Shown here one piece after another: positions 1-6,159 of a DNA stretch of 6,772 nucleotides; the first letter of the stretch is position 1; every line of letters begins with the position of its first letter. Origin of the DNA: Campylobacterota bacterium (lineage in GTDB: Bacteria; Campylobacterota; Campylobacteria; Campylobacterales; SZUA-545); the NCBI GenBank assembly GCA_030836705.1, contig JAUPLZ010000302.1:1-6772 (forward strand), read 5' to 3'. The notes beneath the pieces were generated by a model. The model made no database searches, had not been told where the DNA came from, and saw only the letters and a program-made list of their open reading frames with translations. The translations under genes were made by a program, and so were the position numbers.

Positions 1-25
1 ACCCGAATGGAAATCCAGAGTTTGG

Positions 26-48
26 ATCCCCGGGTCAAGCCCGAGGAT
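26..48. repeat. Extragenic palindrome (REP-like) upstream of serB
   Basis: Arms ATCCCCGGG and CCCGAGGAT pair over 9 positions with one mismatch, around the loop TCAAG. The motif and its flank (GGATGACGGG) resemble short GC-rich intergenic palindromes scattered in many bacterial genomes. It is much richer in GC than its surroundings. It could act as a terminator for an upstream gene outside the window, but no T-run follows it. Confidence 0.5.
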
Positions 49-77
49 GACGGGCAATATTCGAAAGAGGGTATAAG

Positions 78-701
78 ATGTCAAAACTGGCAGTATTTGA
101 TTTTGATTCGACGTTGATGGATGGAGAGACTATCGATTTTTTAGCTGCCGAACTGGGTTTAAAAAATCAGGTTGCATCGATAACAGAGCGTGCAATGGCT
201 GGAGAGTTGGATTTTTTTAAATCGCTTATGGCAAGAGTAGCGCTGCTGGAGGGACTACATAAGAGCAGAGTAGATGAGATATGCAGTGCTCTGCCCATGA
301 TGCCGGGTGCACAAGAAGTTGTATCGGGCCTCAAAGCAAGAGGATACAAAGTAGTTTGCTTTTCGGGAGGATTCAGGAATGCTACATCTCCCGCAGCTAA
401 AAGACTGGGGCTTGATGCCGATTTTTCCAATGTACTGCATGATGATGAAGGTATTTTAACAGGAAAGGTAGGCGGAGATATGATGTTTGGTTTCTCTAAG
501 GGGGACATGATAGTTCGTCTACAGCATTTGCTTTGCATTGATCGAAGCCATACATTGGTAGTCGGCGACGGTGCAAATGACCTGAGCATGTTTGCCCATG
601 CCGATACCCGCGTGGCGTTCTGTGCCAAACCTATTCTTAAAAAAGAGGCGACGCATTGTGTGGATGTGAAAGATTTAAGAGAGATTTTGAAGATTGTTTG
701 A
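78..701 (+). CDS. serB: Phosphoserine phosphatase SerB (HAD family)
   Basis: A 207-aa HAD-superfamily phosphatase, likely catalysing the last step of L-serine synthesis: O-phospho-L-serine to L-serine plus phosphate, Mg2+-dependent and cytosolic. All the HAD motifs are visible: motif I DFDST with nucleophile D8 and acid D10; motif II S96-G-G; motif III K141; motif IV GDGANDLSMF with D164 and D168. A cap region rich in helices lies between motifs I and II. The length fits single-domain SerB proteins without the N-terminal ACT extension of the E. coli enzyme. The ATG at 78 follows an AGAGGG ribosome binding site at about 65-70. The gene is convergent with the cassette array, and its stop codon lies only a few bases from a hairpin and possible attC. 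It is probably the chromosomal anchor beside the array. A phosphatase acting on another phosphomonoester is possible, but SerB is the best reading. Confidence 0.9.
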   Translation: MSKLAVFDFDSTLMDGETIDFLAAELGLKNQVASITERAMAGELDFFKSLMARVALLEGLHKSRVDEICSALPMMPGAQEVVSGLKARGYKVVCFSGGFRNATSPAAKRLGLDADFSNVLHDDEGILTGKVGGDMMFGFSKGDMIVRLQHLLCIDRSHTLVVGDGANDLSMFAHADTRVAFCAKPILKKEATHCVDVKDLREILKIV

Positions 702-703
702 TG

Positions 704-767
704 GTTAAACTCACCAATATGAAATCCGTGTGCGGGTTTCATATTGGTGTGGCATGTTTTGTTAAAT
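704..767 (-). repeat. Candidate degenerate attC at the serB junction
   Basis: Read on the minus strand, ATTTAAC (761-767) contains the TAA stop of the NERD gene, as the clear attC at 5131-5199 does for its gene. It is followed by a long palindrome and then GTTTAAC (704-710), giving a 64-bp site of the right size with AAC and GTT cores in the right order. Unlike the three clear sites, its stem sequence is unrelated and it has no visible extrahelical bases. It could therefore be an ordinary bidirectional terminator with chance core matches. Confidence 0.4.
712..749. terminator. Strong hairpin between convergent serB and NERD gene
   Basis: Arms CACCAATATGAAA (712-724) and TTTCATATTGGTG (737-749) are perfectly complementary. 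The pairing continues inward as TCCG/CGGG with one G.T pair, giving a 17-bp stem with a TGTG tetraloop. It lies between the ends of two convergent genes, so it can terminate both. A short T-rich tract (TGTTTTGTT) follows on the plus strand. The same palindrome would be the stem of the candidate attC at 704-767. Confidence 0.7.
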
Positions 768-1550
768 GACTTGTTTAGTGTATCTACACTTTGGAAAATT
801 GCTACAGCCATAAAACTCATTTCCTTTATTCGCACCTTGTTTTGTAACGCGTAAAACCAATTCGCTCCCACATTTTGGGCATAAGTTTGTGTTTTCTTTT
901 TCTTTAACGATATTTTGAACATGCTTGACATGTTCTTTATGCGTTTTTATTGTCCGAGACAGCCTGCCGGATTCTATTGCTGATACAATTTTATTGACTT
1001 CATCCTGGGGTATGATTTTGTCTGTTTTAGATTTTATATAGCCAATGAACCCACCTGCATAGGTCACATTCTCCGGCATCTCTGTTTTGAATGTACTGTC
1101 ACCAATAAAAACGATAACCGAAAATATCTTGCTATGATCTATCCCCAGTGCGGATTCAATAGTTTTTGCATGCTTGTAGTTTTGATGCAGAGGATTTTGA
1201 AACGTACTGGTGTGTTTATAGATTTTTTGAGTCCAAGTTTTTTGTTTTTCATCGCCGAATATCCAACCCCTCATATTTTTTGTCTCAATAACAAAAATAC
1301 CGAACTCAGATACGACAATATGATCTATTTGAGTCGTGCCATCTTCTGTTGGCAGGGTGACGTTTTTTATCAAATGATATTTTTGCTTATCAAGCCGTAC
1401 ATTGGCGGCAAAATTGACAAGTATTTCGCCAAGTAAGCCTTTTCCAAATGGTGATTTGAAAAACAATATGATTAATATAGGTGGGATCAAGTACCAAACT
1501 TGAATCAAGTTGGCTAGTGCAGAAGCAAATATGGCTGAAAAATCTAGCAT
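762..1550 (-). CDS. Membrane-anchored NERD nuclease-related protein with C4 zinc finger
   Basis: A 262-aa protein. Residues 15-31 form a hydrophobic, proline-containing segment, probably one membrane anchor. Residues about 37-150 match the NERD (nuclease-related) domain, a member of the PD-(D/E)xK-like fold: G41-E42, D76 in QIDHIVV, and E89-T-K91 followed by N92. The C-terminus (224-258) has four cysteines, CPKCGSELVLR...FYGCSNFPKC, the pattern of the topoisomerase-I-type C4 zinc finger that binds DNA. A NERD plus zf-C4_Topoisom architecture is known. NERD proteins are suspected nucleic-acid nucleases and recur in defence loci, but their biochemical role is poorly defined. The ATG at 1550 has AAGGA about 11 bases upstream. 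The gene directly follows the attC at 1572-1640, and its stop overlaps the candidate attC core at 761-767, so it is the most distal cassette. The catalytic residues look intact. Confidence 0.85.
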   Translation of the reverse strand: MLDFSAIFASALANLIQVWYLIPPILIILFFKSPFGKGLLGEILVNFAANVRLDKQKYHLIKNVTLPTEDGTTQIDHIVVSEFGIFVIETKNMRGWIFGDEKQKTWTQKIYKHTSTFQNPLHQNYKHAKTIESALGIDHSKIFSVIVFIGDSTFKTEMPENVTYAGGFIGYIKSKTDKIIPQDEVNKIVSAIESGRLSRTIKTHKEHVKHVQNIVKEKENTNLCPKCGSELVLRVTKQGANKGNEFYGCSNFPKCRYTKQVI

Positions 1551-1571
1551 TTTCTTGTAAGTCCTTTTAGT

Positions 1572-1640
1572 ATCTAACGTTTGAGTTGAGAAATAAATTA
1601 GCCGCAGGGTAATTTATTTCTCTCCAAGGTTTTGTTGTAC
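1572..1640 (-). repeat. attC-like cassette recombination site 1
   Basis: Read on the minus strand: R'' core GTACAAC (1634-1640), 3 bases after the stop of the nuclease-like gene; stem arms GAGAAATAAATTA and TAATTTATTTCTC (13 bp, perfect); R' core GTTAGAT (1572-1578), which fits the GTTRRRY consensus. The inner 47 bases (1581-1627) are identical to those at 5140-5186. Beyond the perfect stem, one arm carries two more bases than the other, consistent with the extrahelical bases that define attC strand choice. Confidence 0.85.
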
Positions 1641-1643
1641 TTT

Positions 1644-2531
1644 TTAGTAGGTTTGTACTCCAAACTTTAATAACATCTTTGGAAGAACATCGTCAAGATT
1701 AAATACATCGTCATCAGTAAGCTCAATTAACTTGAAATCATATTTTTTGTATATCTCTTTTTTAATTTCTTTTCTTTTTACATATTGAGGGTCGTTTTCT
1801 AAACCCCAAAATTCAATGTAAACTTTTCCAGTAGGAATATAAAAATCACAGTAAACTTCTTCTTCAATTGGAAGTTTTCTTTCATATGCATGGACTATTT
1901 CTGCCATATAAAGCCAATTATCAATAAGCATTTCCGCTTTACTTCTAACCATGTGACCATCCGTAGCTCTATGTTTGGCAACAAATTTTTCTCTAAAACT
2001 TGAGTCTTTTGTATTTTCTATTTCTTGTTGTGTGCTTTCACCAGCTTCACCACTAACTTCTTTTAGTGCAGATAAAAATGCAGAACTTCTAAATATAGAT
2101 TCATCCCATTCAACATAAGGGATTCCATTTTTTGAATTTTCTTTTTGAATTCCTCCATTTTTACTGCCAAGGACAGTTATTGTCCATCCTTTGAGGTACC
2201 TTTCAATAAATCCAATTTCTGATAAGATCAGATTGATTTTTCTTGCAGATAAATTATATTTTGATGCAATTTTAGTGGATGAAAAAAACTCTTTGCCTTG
2301 AGTGATTAGTTTATTTGGAATCTTTATATCTTCATTCCATGCGATATAATCCCCAAATTTTGGGTGCTTTTTCATGCAACCACCGTTTTGAATGCCTACA
2401 TTAGTTAGGACAAAGCCTTTGTCTTCTCTTTCTATAAAATTTGCAGCTAATAACATTTCATCTAATTGATGTTTTGGAATAGATAGTTTTTTAGACAATG
2501 CTGATGTTGAAATATATTGTTTGTCTGACAT
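1644..2531 (-). CDS. Tandem HTH-like repeat protein with C-terminal PD-(D/E)xK-like nuclease domain
   Basis: A 295-aa protein I do not recognise as a named family. The N-terminal half holds two copies of a module of about 65 residues (roughly 6-69 and 82-146). Each has an S/T-A-LSKKxxI or S-T-K-IASKYNLS helical segment, a GFIER or NFIER turn, KGW or KGF, then N-G-G and a closing YxxW(N/D)E. This pattern resembles winged-helix modules of phage antirepressor type. After a polar linker (about 155-185) the C-terminal part looks like a PD-(D/E)xK-fold nuclease: E200 in VRSKAE, D229 in YCDFYIP, E240 in YIEFWG, and a closing LIEL strand (268-271). The usual lysine after the E240 strand is not in place (E-F-W), so K252/K254 may substitute or the domain may be inactive. 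The start ATG has AGAGAG upstream. It is a single-gene cassette ending at the attC at 1572-1640. Its upstream region is occupied by the REP/RAYT element. A DNA-targeting defence role is inference. Confidence 0.8.
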   Translation of the reverse strand: MSDKQYISTSALSKKLSIPKHQLDEMLLAANFIEREDKGFVLTNVGIQNGGCMKKHPKFGDYIAWNEDIKIPNKLITQGKEFFSSTKIASKYNLSARKINLILSEIGFIERYLKGWTITVLGSKNGGIQKENSKNGIPYVEWDESIFRSSAFLSALKEVSGEAGESTQQEIENTKDSSFREKFVAKHRATDGHMVRSKAEMLIDNWLYMAEIVHAYERKLPIEEEVYCDFYIPTGKVYIEFWGLENDPQYVKRKEIKKEIYKKYDFKLIELTDDDVFNLDDVLPKMLLKFGVQTY

Positions 2532-2560
2532 TTTTCTCTCTTTTGTATATTATTATTTTT

Positions 2561-2595
2561 CCCTCGTCCCCAAGCTCCAGCTTGCGGGATGCATA
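2561..2595 (+). repeat. REP element A, left copy
   Basis: Begins CCCTCGTCCCC and ends GGGATGCATA. It contains the internal palindrome CCC-CAAGCT-CC-AGCTTG-(C)-GGG, a stem of up to 9 bp with a one-base bulge. It is the inverted copy of 2936-2970. The CCTCGT head and TGCATA tail match those of the different-stemmed REP at 6611-6643. Confidence 0.8.
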
Positions 2596-2608
2596 CCCAT
2601 GCATTGTA

Positions 2609-2803
2609 TCACCAAAACCTCCCAATCTCCAGTAAGCCATCTATACCCTCATAATTCCTTGCCGAACTATATCTCCAGTCGGTGGCATCATCTACATACC
2701 CCCGCTTCACCAAGTTAGCATGAATATATTGTATCTTATTTATCATCATAGCATCGCTTTGAATCAGTTGCGGATGGTGTCCTTCTTCCCATATCTGAGG
2801 CAG
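2609..2803 (-). pseudogene. REP-associated tyrosine transposase (RAYT) 3' remnant
   Basis: The open frame, read from a TAG at 2804-2806 to the TGA at 2609-2611, encodes 64 aa with the classic RAYT C-terminus: an IWEEGHHPQLIQSD segment, then KIQYIHANLVKRGYVDDA, WRYSSARNY and GLLEI. It aligns well with the RAYT end at 6666-6772. There is no start codon, no HUH motif and no catalytic-tyrosine region upstream within the 410-bp element, so this is a 5'-deleted, dead gene. RAYTs are single-strand Y1 transposases that recognise REP hairpins. The flanking REPs are the expected substrate. Confidence 0.8.
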
Positions 2804-2935
2804 CTAATGCAGGACTGTACATGTCACACAATGCGGATGTGCCGCTTCGTATATCTTATATCTGCTTCTTCCCATCTAAGAAGTGTATCATCTCTTACCT
2901 TGCAATCATAGATGACGGGGGGTATGTCACTCATA

Positions 2936-2970
2936 TATGCATCCCGCAAGCCGGAGCTTGGGGACGAGGG
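2936..2970 (-). repeat. REP element A, right copy
   Basis: Inverted copy of 2561-2595, differing at one position (GCCGGAGC here against the GCTGGAGC equivalent). The change sits in the hairpin loop, so the stem is preserved. It abuts GAACC at 2971-2975, next to the half-site of the interrupted attC candidate. Confidence 0.8.
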
Positions 2971-3049
2971 GAACCGTTACAATTTTGAAGCGGGATACAA
3001 CCCTTGGATTAACTACTATTCCGCCCATTTTGTATATACAGTGTTAGCC
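2968..3049 (-). repeat. Candidate attC interrupted or altered at its R' end by a REP
   Basis: On the minus strand the core GGCTAAC (3043-3049) follows the stop of the 652-aa gene by 9 bases. It is followed by an imperfect palindrome in which GCGGAATA pairs with TATCCCGC (3017-3024 with 2990-2997, one G.T pair). Outer ACAA/TTGT pairs add to the stem. The site then ends CGGTT, exactly where GTTAGCC would be expected, but the sequence continues into CCCC of the REP. The stem is unrelated to the other three attC sites, so this remains tentative. Confidence 0.35.
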
Positions 3050-3058
3050 GTTCGCCCT

Positions 3059-5017
3059 TTATTTTCTATTTTTTATCACGTTTGAAATCATTAAATCATC
3101 ATCAATTTTCAGCATTTCTAAAAATAGTAATTTTAAATAAGTAAAATATGCATATTCATGTTTCTCTAGTTCGTCTGGATTTGCTTGAGTACCATGCAGG
3201 TAACTATTTCTTAAATCCAATCCATTTGTAAACTCGCTTTTGTTCAGGAAGTAATTAAAATATGCTTGTTCAGGCTTTGAAAACAATGTGCTTTCGAAAT
3301 TAATAATATTTTCGACTTCCATTTGTTGAGCTTCTTGTTGGATGTCTGTCGGATAATGATAATACGAGCCAACTTCGTTGTCATTCAGGTCTTTTAGAAT
3401 TAGTACTCTTGCTGGATTAATTATTTGTATAAAATCATTGCTATCGATTGAAATATAACCGTTATCAATAAGATATGTCAATTGTGGTTTTTGATGGTCT
3501 TCATAATTACTGAATTTTACTTGTTCATTCGCAAGTAAATCAAAAAATGTATGATATTTTTCTTCTCTATAAGGTTCTACATAGGCAAGAAGAGTTTGGT
3601 CTGAAAAAAATAAATTTGAGCAACTGATCATTACTTCATTTTTTTCATTAAGATAAATGTATTTCTTGTCGTTTAGACTTGGAATATCTTTTATCGCAGT
3701 TGGTGCAGAGGACATTTGTAAAAGTTCAAAATCAATAACACCCTCTTCAACGAAGAGTTTAAACTGTTTTAATGCTGATTCAAATTCAGGAGCCAACAAC
3801 CTTACTTTTTCAAAATAAGAAGTTGCTGTTGGAATTGAAAATAGAGCATTGTCTGCAAAAACATATTTTTCCTGAAATGCAGTTGTAAAAACGAAGTGTA
3901 GTATTTCTTCTAATGAAATATTTAATTCAGAGATTATTTTGTTATAACCGAATATCTGACCTTGCGATGTCATTTCAGATAGAGAAAATGCTGTTCTTCC
4001 TCGATATTCATTTTGTGAGTGAACTCCCATAATTCTTTCAAACACACCCATTTGACTTTTTTTGCTTACAAGGCTTATTCTGTTTTGCTTATCTATGTAT
4101 TCAAATAAATACTTGAAATTCTGAAATAGTATATACGGATTGTTATTTTGCTTGATAAAATCTAGACTGTATGAGTAATGTGCAATAAGATTTTCATCAA
4201 CAAAACCGTCTTTGATTTTGGAAGCATTTTCAGGAAAACTAATAGCAACTCCATATTTCATGCCTCCATTTTCTGTGAAAAATTTTTCAGTTTCACTTTT
4301 ATGTAGACGTTTTGCTTTTAACCGTGTTTTATCAGATATTTTAAAATCGTTTCTATTTCTAACATTTTGAATCAATCCAATATAATTTAAATTCACATCG
4401 TTTGAATCCAAATAGCTAGAAACAATATTTTCTTTATCTTCTATTGTCAGGCTTTTAGGAATAAACTTTTGAATTCTCCTAAAATCATCTTGTACCTCAT
4501 ATATTGAAAGCAATATTTCAGCTGATTGAGGATAGGTTAATAAAAAGCTTTTAATTTCAGCATCATAGTGATTAACTAATGCTTTATGTTTTAAGATCTC
4601 GTGTATTAAATGAGACTCATTTGAAATAATACTACTAAAATTAGATTTTGAAATCCGTTTAAACACATTTTGATTATTGACTATTTCCCAAAATGAACTA
4701 ACATAACCACGTAAAGTTTTTTCATACAAATCCACAACATTGTTGTCATCAATTTTTGACATAAACTGTCCTATAACTTTCCCATATTCAGTTACTTTTT
4801 GCTTAAAGTCTTCAATGTCTTCTTGTGACCAATCTCTTAAATACAAATCATTGTCAATATACTTTTTAATATTATATAGCTCCAGAACATCGTTGATGTC
4901 GGTGTAATTTGAGAGAGTCTCTTTTCGTAGTATATGTTCTCCTTTTGACAGTTGATGTCCACCTGCCATATCTTCTTTGGAGAAAAATTCTACTCTATTT
5001 AAATCGTGGTTATGCAT
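3059..5017 (-). CDS. Large uncharacterised protein with C-terminal HEPN-like motif
   Basis: A 652-aa protein that I cannot assign to a named family. It is predicted soluble: no signal peptide and no convincing membrane segment, with many Asn, Lys and Ile residues, and mostly helical, with charged stretches through the first 300 residues. The clearest signature is near the end: LDLRNSYLHG places R603 and H608 in the R-x4-H spacing of HEPN ribonucleases. It is followed by a long hydrophobic helix (about 624-640), as in HEPN-type abortive-infection proteins, where LRN...HG is a common form of the motif. A C-terminal HEPN RNase with a long N-terminal sensor or regulatory part is therefore plausible. 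The ATG at 5017 has only a weak upstream ribosome binding site. It lies 5 bases after the stop of a 29-aa ORF with a good one, suggesting translational coupling. It is its own cassette, directly downstream of the AbiV cassette. A stop codon in frame upstream supports this start. Function is inferred from motif and context only. Confidence 0.75.
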   Translation of the reverse strand: MHNHDLNRVEFFSKEDMAGGHQLSKGEHILRKETLSNYTDINDVLELYNIKKYIDNDLYLRDWSQEDIEDFKQKVTEYGKVIGQFMSKIDDNNVVDLYEKTLRGYVSSFWEIVNNQNVFKRISKSNFSSIISNESHLIHEILKHKALVNHYDAEIKSFLLTYPQSAEILLSIYEVQDDFRRIQKFIPKSLTIEDKENIVSSYLDSNDVNLNYIGLIQNVRNRNDFKISDKTRLKAKRLHKSETEKFFTENGGMKYGVAISFPENASKIKDGFVDENLIAHYSYSLDFIKQNNNPYILFQNFKYLFEYIDKQNRISLVSKKSQMGVFERIMGVHSQNEYRGRTAFSLSEMTSQGQIFGYNKIISELNISLEEILHFVFTTAFQEKYVFADNALFSIPTATSYFEKVRLLAPEFESALKQFKLFVEEGVIDFELLQMSSAPTAIKDIPSLNDKKYIYLNEKNEVMISCSNLFFSDQTLLAYVEPYREEKYHTFFDLLANEQVKFSNYEDHQKPQLTYLIDNGYISIDSNDFIQIINPARVLILKDLNDNEVGSYYHYPTDIQQEAQQMEVENIINFESTLFSKPEQAYFNYFLNKSEFTNGLDLRNSYLHGTQANPDELEKHEYAYFTYLKLLFLEMLKIDDDLMISNVIKNRK

Positions 5018-5022
5018 TGGTA

Positions 5023-5112
5023 CTACGGTCTTTTAGGGTGACGACTAACGTTTGTGTTTATTCCACCTGATTCTGGATTTATCGCGTGTCTATCTGGAAA
5101 TTCGATTTTCAT
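5023..5112 (-). CDS. 29-aa leader ORF before the 652-aa gene
   Basis: It starts MKIEFPDRHAINPESGG and ends HPKRP. The ATG at 5112 is preceded by AAAGGAATAAA, a better ribosome binding site than that of the next gene. It begins 18 bases into the cassette after the attC R' core, and its TAG is 5 bases before the ATG of the 652-aa gene, in another frame. It may be a translational-coupling leader, a small partner protein or antitoxin, or the remnant of a longer first gene. Its amino acid composition is not obviously random (no low-complexity runs). I do not recognise it. Confidence 0.45.
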   Translation of the reverse strand: MKIEFPDRHAINPESGGINTNVSRHPKRP

Positions 5113-5130
5113 TTTATTCCTTTGCATGAT

Positions 5131-5199
5131 GCATAACGGTTGAGTTGAGAAATAAATTAGCCGCAGGGTAATTTATTTCTCTCCAATGATTTGTTATGT
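5131..5199 (-). repeat. attC-like cassette recombination site 2
   Basis: Minus strand: R'' core ACATAAC (5193-5199), in which TAA is the stop codon of the AbiV-like gene; perfect 13-bp stem (5147-5159 with 5169-5181) around the 9-base loop GCCGCAGGG; R' core GTTATGC (5131-5137), the commonest attC R' form. R' and R'' are complementary at six positions plus one G.T pair. Outside the perfect stem the arms differ in length by two bases, as for extrahelical bases. It shares 47 identical bases with the site at 1572-1640. Confidence 0.9.
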
Positions 5200-5775
5200 G
5201 TTTTTAATTTGTTCAAACAGGGCATCAGTTATGTCGTCCATTTCATATGTGTGATTGGTGAATCCAACTAGCGCATCATCAAATGCTTCAATAGCAAATA
5301 AGACTAAAGACCTTGCCAACTTCTTGTCTACTTTTTCAGTTGGTATCACTAAGCTACCGTTTTCTCTTTGGAAATACAGTGCATTTTCTCTAGTTTGGAC
5401 AAAACCTGAATTGTGTGCTAGATTCATTATGCGCTGAAGCTCTTGGAAGCCAAGAGCTTCGTTTAAACGTTGCCCCATTGTAACAGTCGGTAATGCAGCC
5501 ATTTGATGCTTAGTTCTATGGTCTCGGAATATATTACGTTCATTTTTTTCTGGATGTTTCCCATCAGTAAAGGAACCAATATGTGCCTTTGCAATCTCTT
5601 CACATGCACTTATGCTCAAGAATGCAGAAGTTGGATAGCTACCATTCATGTATAAAGTACATGCATCTTGAATAAGCTGAACTATATGGTTAACTGCTTT
5701 GTTAAATTCATCAACACTTTGAATAAGATTTTCATCTGTTCTTACCATGCTGCCGATAAGTTCAAACACTTTCAT
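5194..5775 (-). CDS. AbiV-family abortive infection protein (HEPN)
   Basis: A 193-aa protein matching the AbiV-like HEPN family. The hallmark is helix SAFLSISACEEIAKAHI (about 50-66) with E59, E60 and K63, followed after a short insert by RDHRTKH (84-90), where R84-x5-H90 satisfies the HEPN R-x4-6-H spacing. An N-terminal helix (about 20-45) and a C-terminal helical segment (150-172) complete the fold. The length is typical of the family. Lactococcal AbiV is known to block phage multiplication through interaction with a phage protein. Whether this homologue acts as an RNase is inference. The TAA stop lies within the attC R'' core (5193-5199), a tight cassette arrangement. The ATG at 5775 is 18 bases from the previous attC R' core, with only a poor ribosome binding site (GCGAGAA). 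It probably depends on readthrough transcription from the TA cassette or beyond. Confidence 0.8.
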   Translation of the reverse strand: MKVFELIGSMVRTDENLIQSVDEFNKAVNHIVQLIQDACTLYMNGSYPTSAFLSISACEEIAKAHIGSFTDGKHPEKNERNIFRDHRTKHQMAALPTVTMGQRLNEALGFQELQRIMNLAHNSGFVQTRENALYFQRENGSLVIPTEKVDKKLARSLVLFAIEAFDDALVGFTNHTYEMDDITDALFEQIKNT

Positions 5776-5793
5776 GATACGTTCTCGCTTTAC

Positions 5794-5861
5794 ACATAAC
5801 GACTGTCTTGAGAAATAAGTCGCCGCTAGGCTACTTATTTCTCTCCTAGTACTTGTTATAT
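5794..5861 (-). repeat. attC-like cassette recombination site 3
   Basis: Minus strand: R'' core ATATAAC (5855-5861), 7 bases after the toxin stop; an 11-bp perfect stem GAGAAATAAGT/ACTTATTTCTC continuing with GCC/GGC around TAGC; R' core GTTATGT (5794-5800). It keeps the GAGAAATAA arm of the other two sites, but the inner stem changes compensate on both sides (AGT/ACT against ATTA/TAAT). Selection for the fold rather than the sequence is therefore visible. Confidence 0.88.
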
Positions 5862-5868
5862 CTTTTGT

Positions 5869-6159
5869 TTAGTCTCTGTCTTTCCAATAGTTTGGTTTTC
5901 TATGAAGTTGCATGACAGCTAAAATGATAATTTCATTATCTTTTTGAAAATAAATTATTCCAAATGGAAATCTGTTTGTTAAGCATCTTCTTATTTTTCC
6001 ATCTAGTTTTTGCCAAGCAGTAGGATATTCTAAAATTCTTTGGATTGTTTTTTGAGCTTCATATGCAAATTCTGCACCAAGCCCATCTTTACATTCTTGA
6101 TAATAATCAACTGAAGCATTTAATTCAATTTCAGCATCTGGGTGGAAAGAATAGGTCAT
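5869..6159 (-). CDS. ParE/RelE-superfamily toxin of a type II TA pair
   Basis: A 96-aa protein with the ParE/RelE toxin fold: FHPDAEIELNASVDYY N-terminal helix, a second helix ending in ILEYPTAW (43-49), then R57-R58, RFPFGIIYFQKDNEIIILAVMQLHRKPNYW. The strand pair, the H86-R87 turn and the closing P-x-YW are typical of plasmid- and integron-borne ParE-like toxins, which either poison DNA gyrase or cleave mRNA. Which of these applies cannot be told from sequence. The ATG directly follows the antitoxin stop (TAG-ATG, zero spacing), so translation is coupled. The stop is 7 bases from the attC at 5794-5861. TA pairs are common in integron arrays, where they stabilise cassettes against loss. Length and motifs appear intact. 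Confidence 0.9.
   Translation of the reverse strand: MTYSFHPDAEIELNASVDYYQECKDGLGAEFAYEAQKTIQRILEYPTAWQKLDGKIRRCLTNRFPFGIIYFQKDNEIIILAVMQLHRKPNYWKDRD

Larger units (their letters stand above)
2561..2970 (-). mobile_element. REP-flanked RAYT remnant element, 410 bp
   Basis: Two 35-bp REP sequences in inverted orientation (2561-2595 and 2936-2970, 34 of 35 matching) bracket the 3' end of a decayed RAYT gene. No target-site duplication is visible at the borders (TTTTT against GAACC), as expected for Y1/HUH transposases. The internal stretch 2807-2935 has no recognisable coding content in any frame and probably results from internal deletion. The whole span from 2532 to 3058 contains no intact gene. 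The element separates the 652-aa gene from the start of the 295-aa nuclease-like gene and may affect its expression. Confidence 0.75.

Noticed and set aside
167..931. 254-aa minus-strand open frame across serB and the hairpin
   Set aside because: It is antisense to the well-supported serB and overlaps the end of the NERD gene. The sequence is low in domain-like features.
2521..2911. Two small plus-strand open frames inside the REP/RAYT element
   Set aside because: They are antisense to the RAYT remnant and run through REP palindromes, with no ribosome binding site or recognisable motif.
2807..2935. N-terminal part of the RAYT in another frame
   Set aside because: I looked for the HUH motif and the usual RAYT N-terminal pattern in all minus-strand frames and saw none I could defend.
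5040..5060. A second AACGTTAG-type core upstream of the 652-aa gene
   Set aside because: It lies inside the 29-aa ORF, has no partner core and no stem, so it is a chance GTTAG match.
1572..5861. CRISPR-like direct repeats
   Set aside because: The repeats are palindromic attC-like sites separated by whole genes, with no regular spacers.
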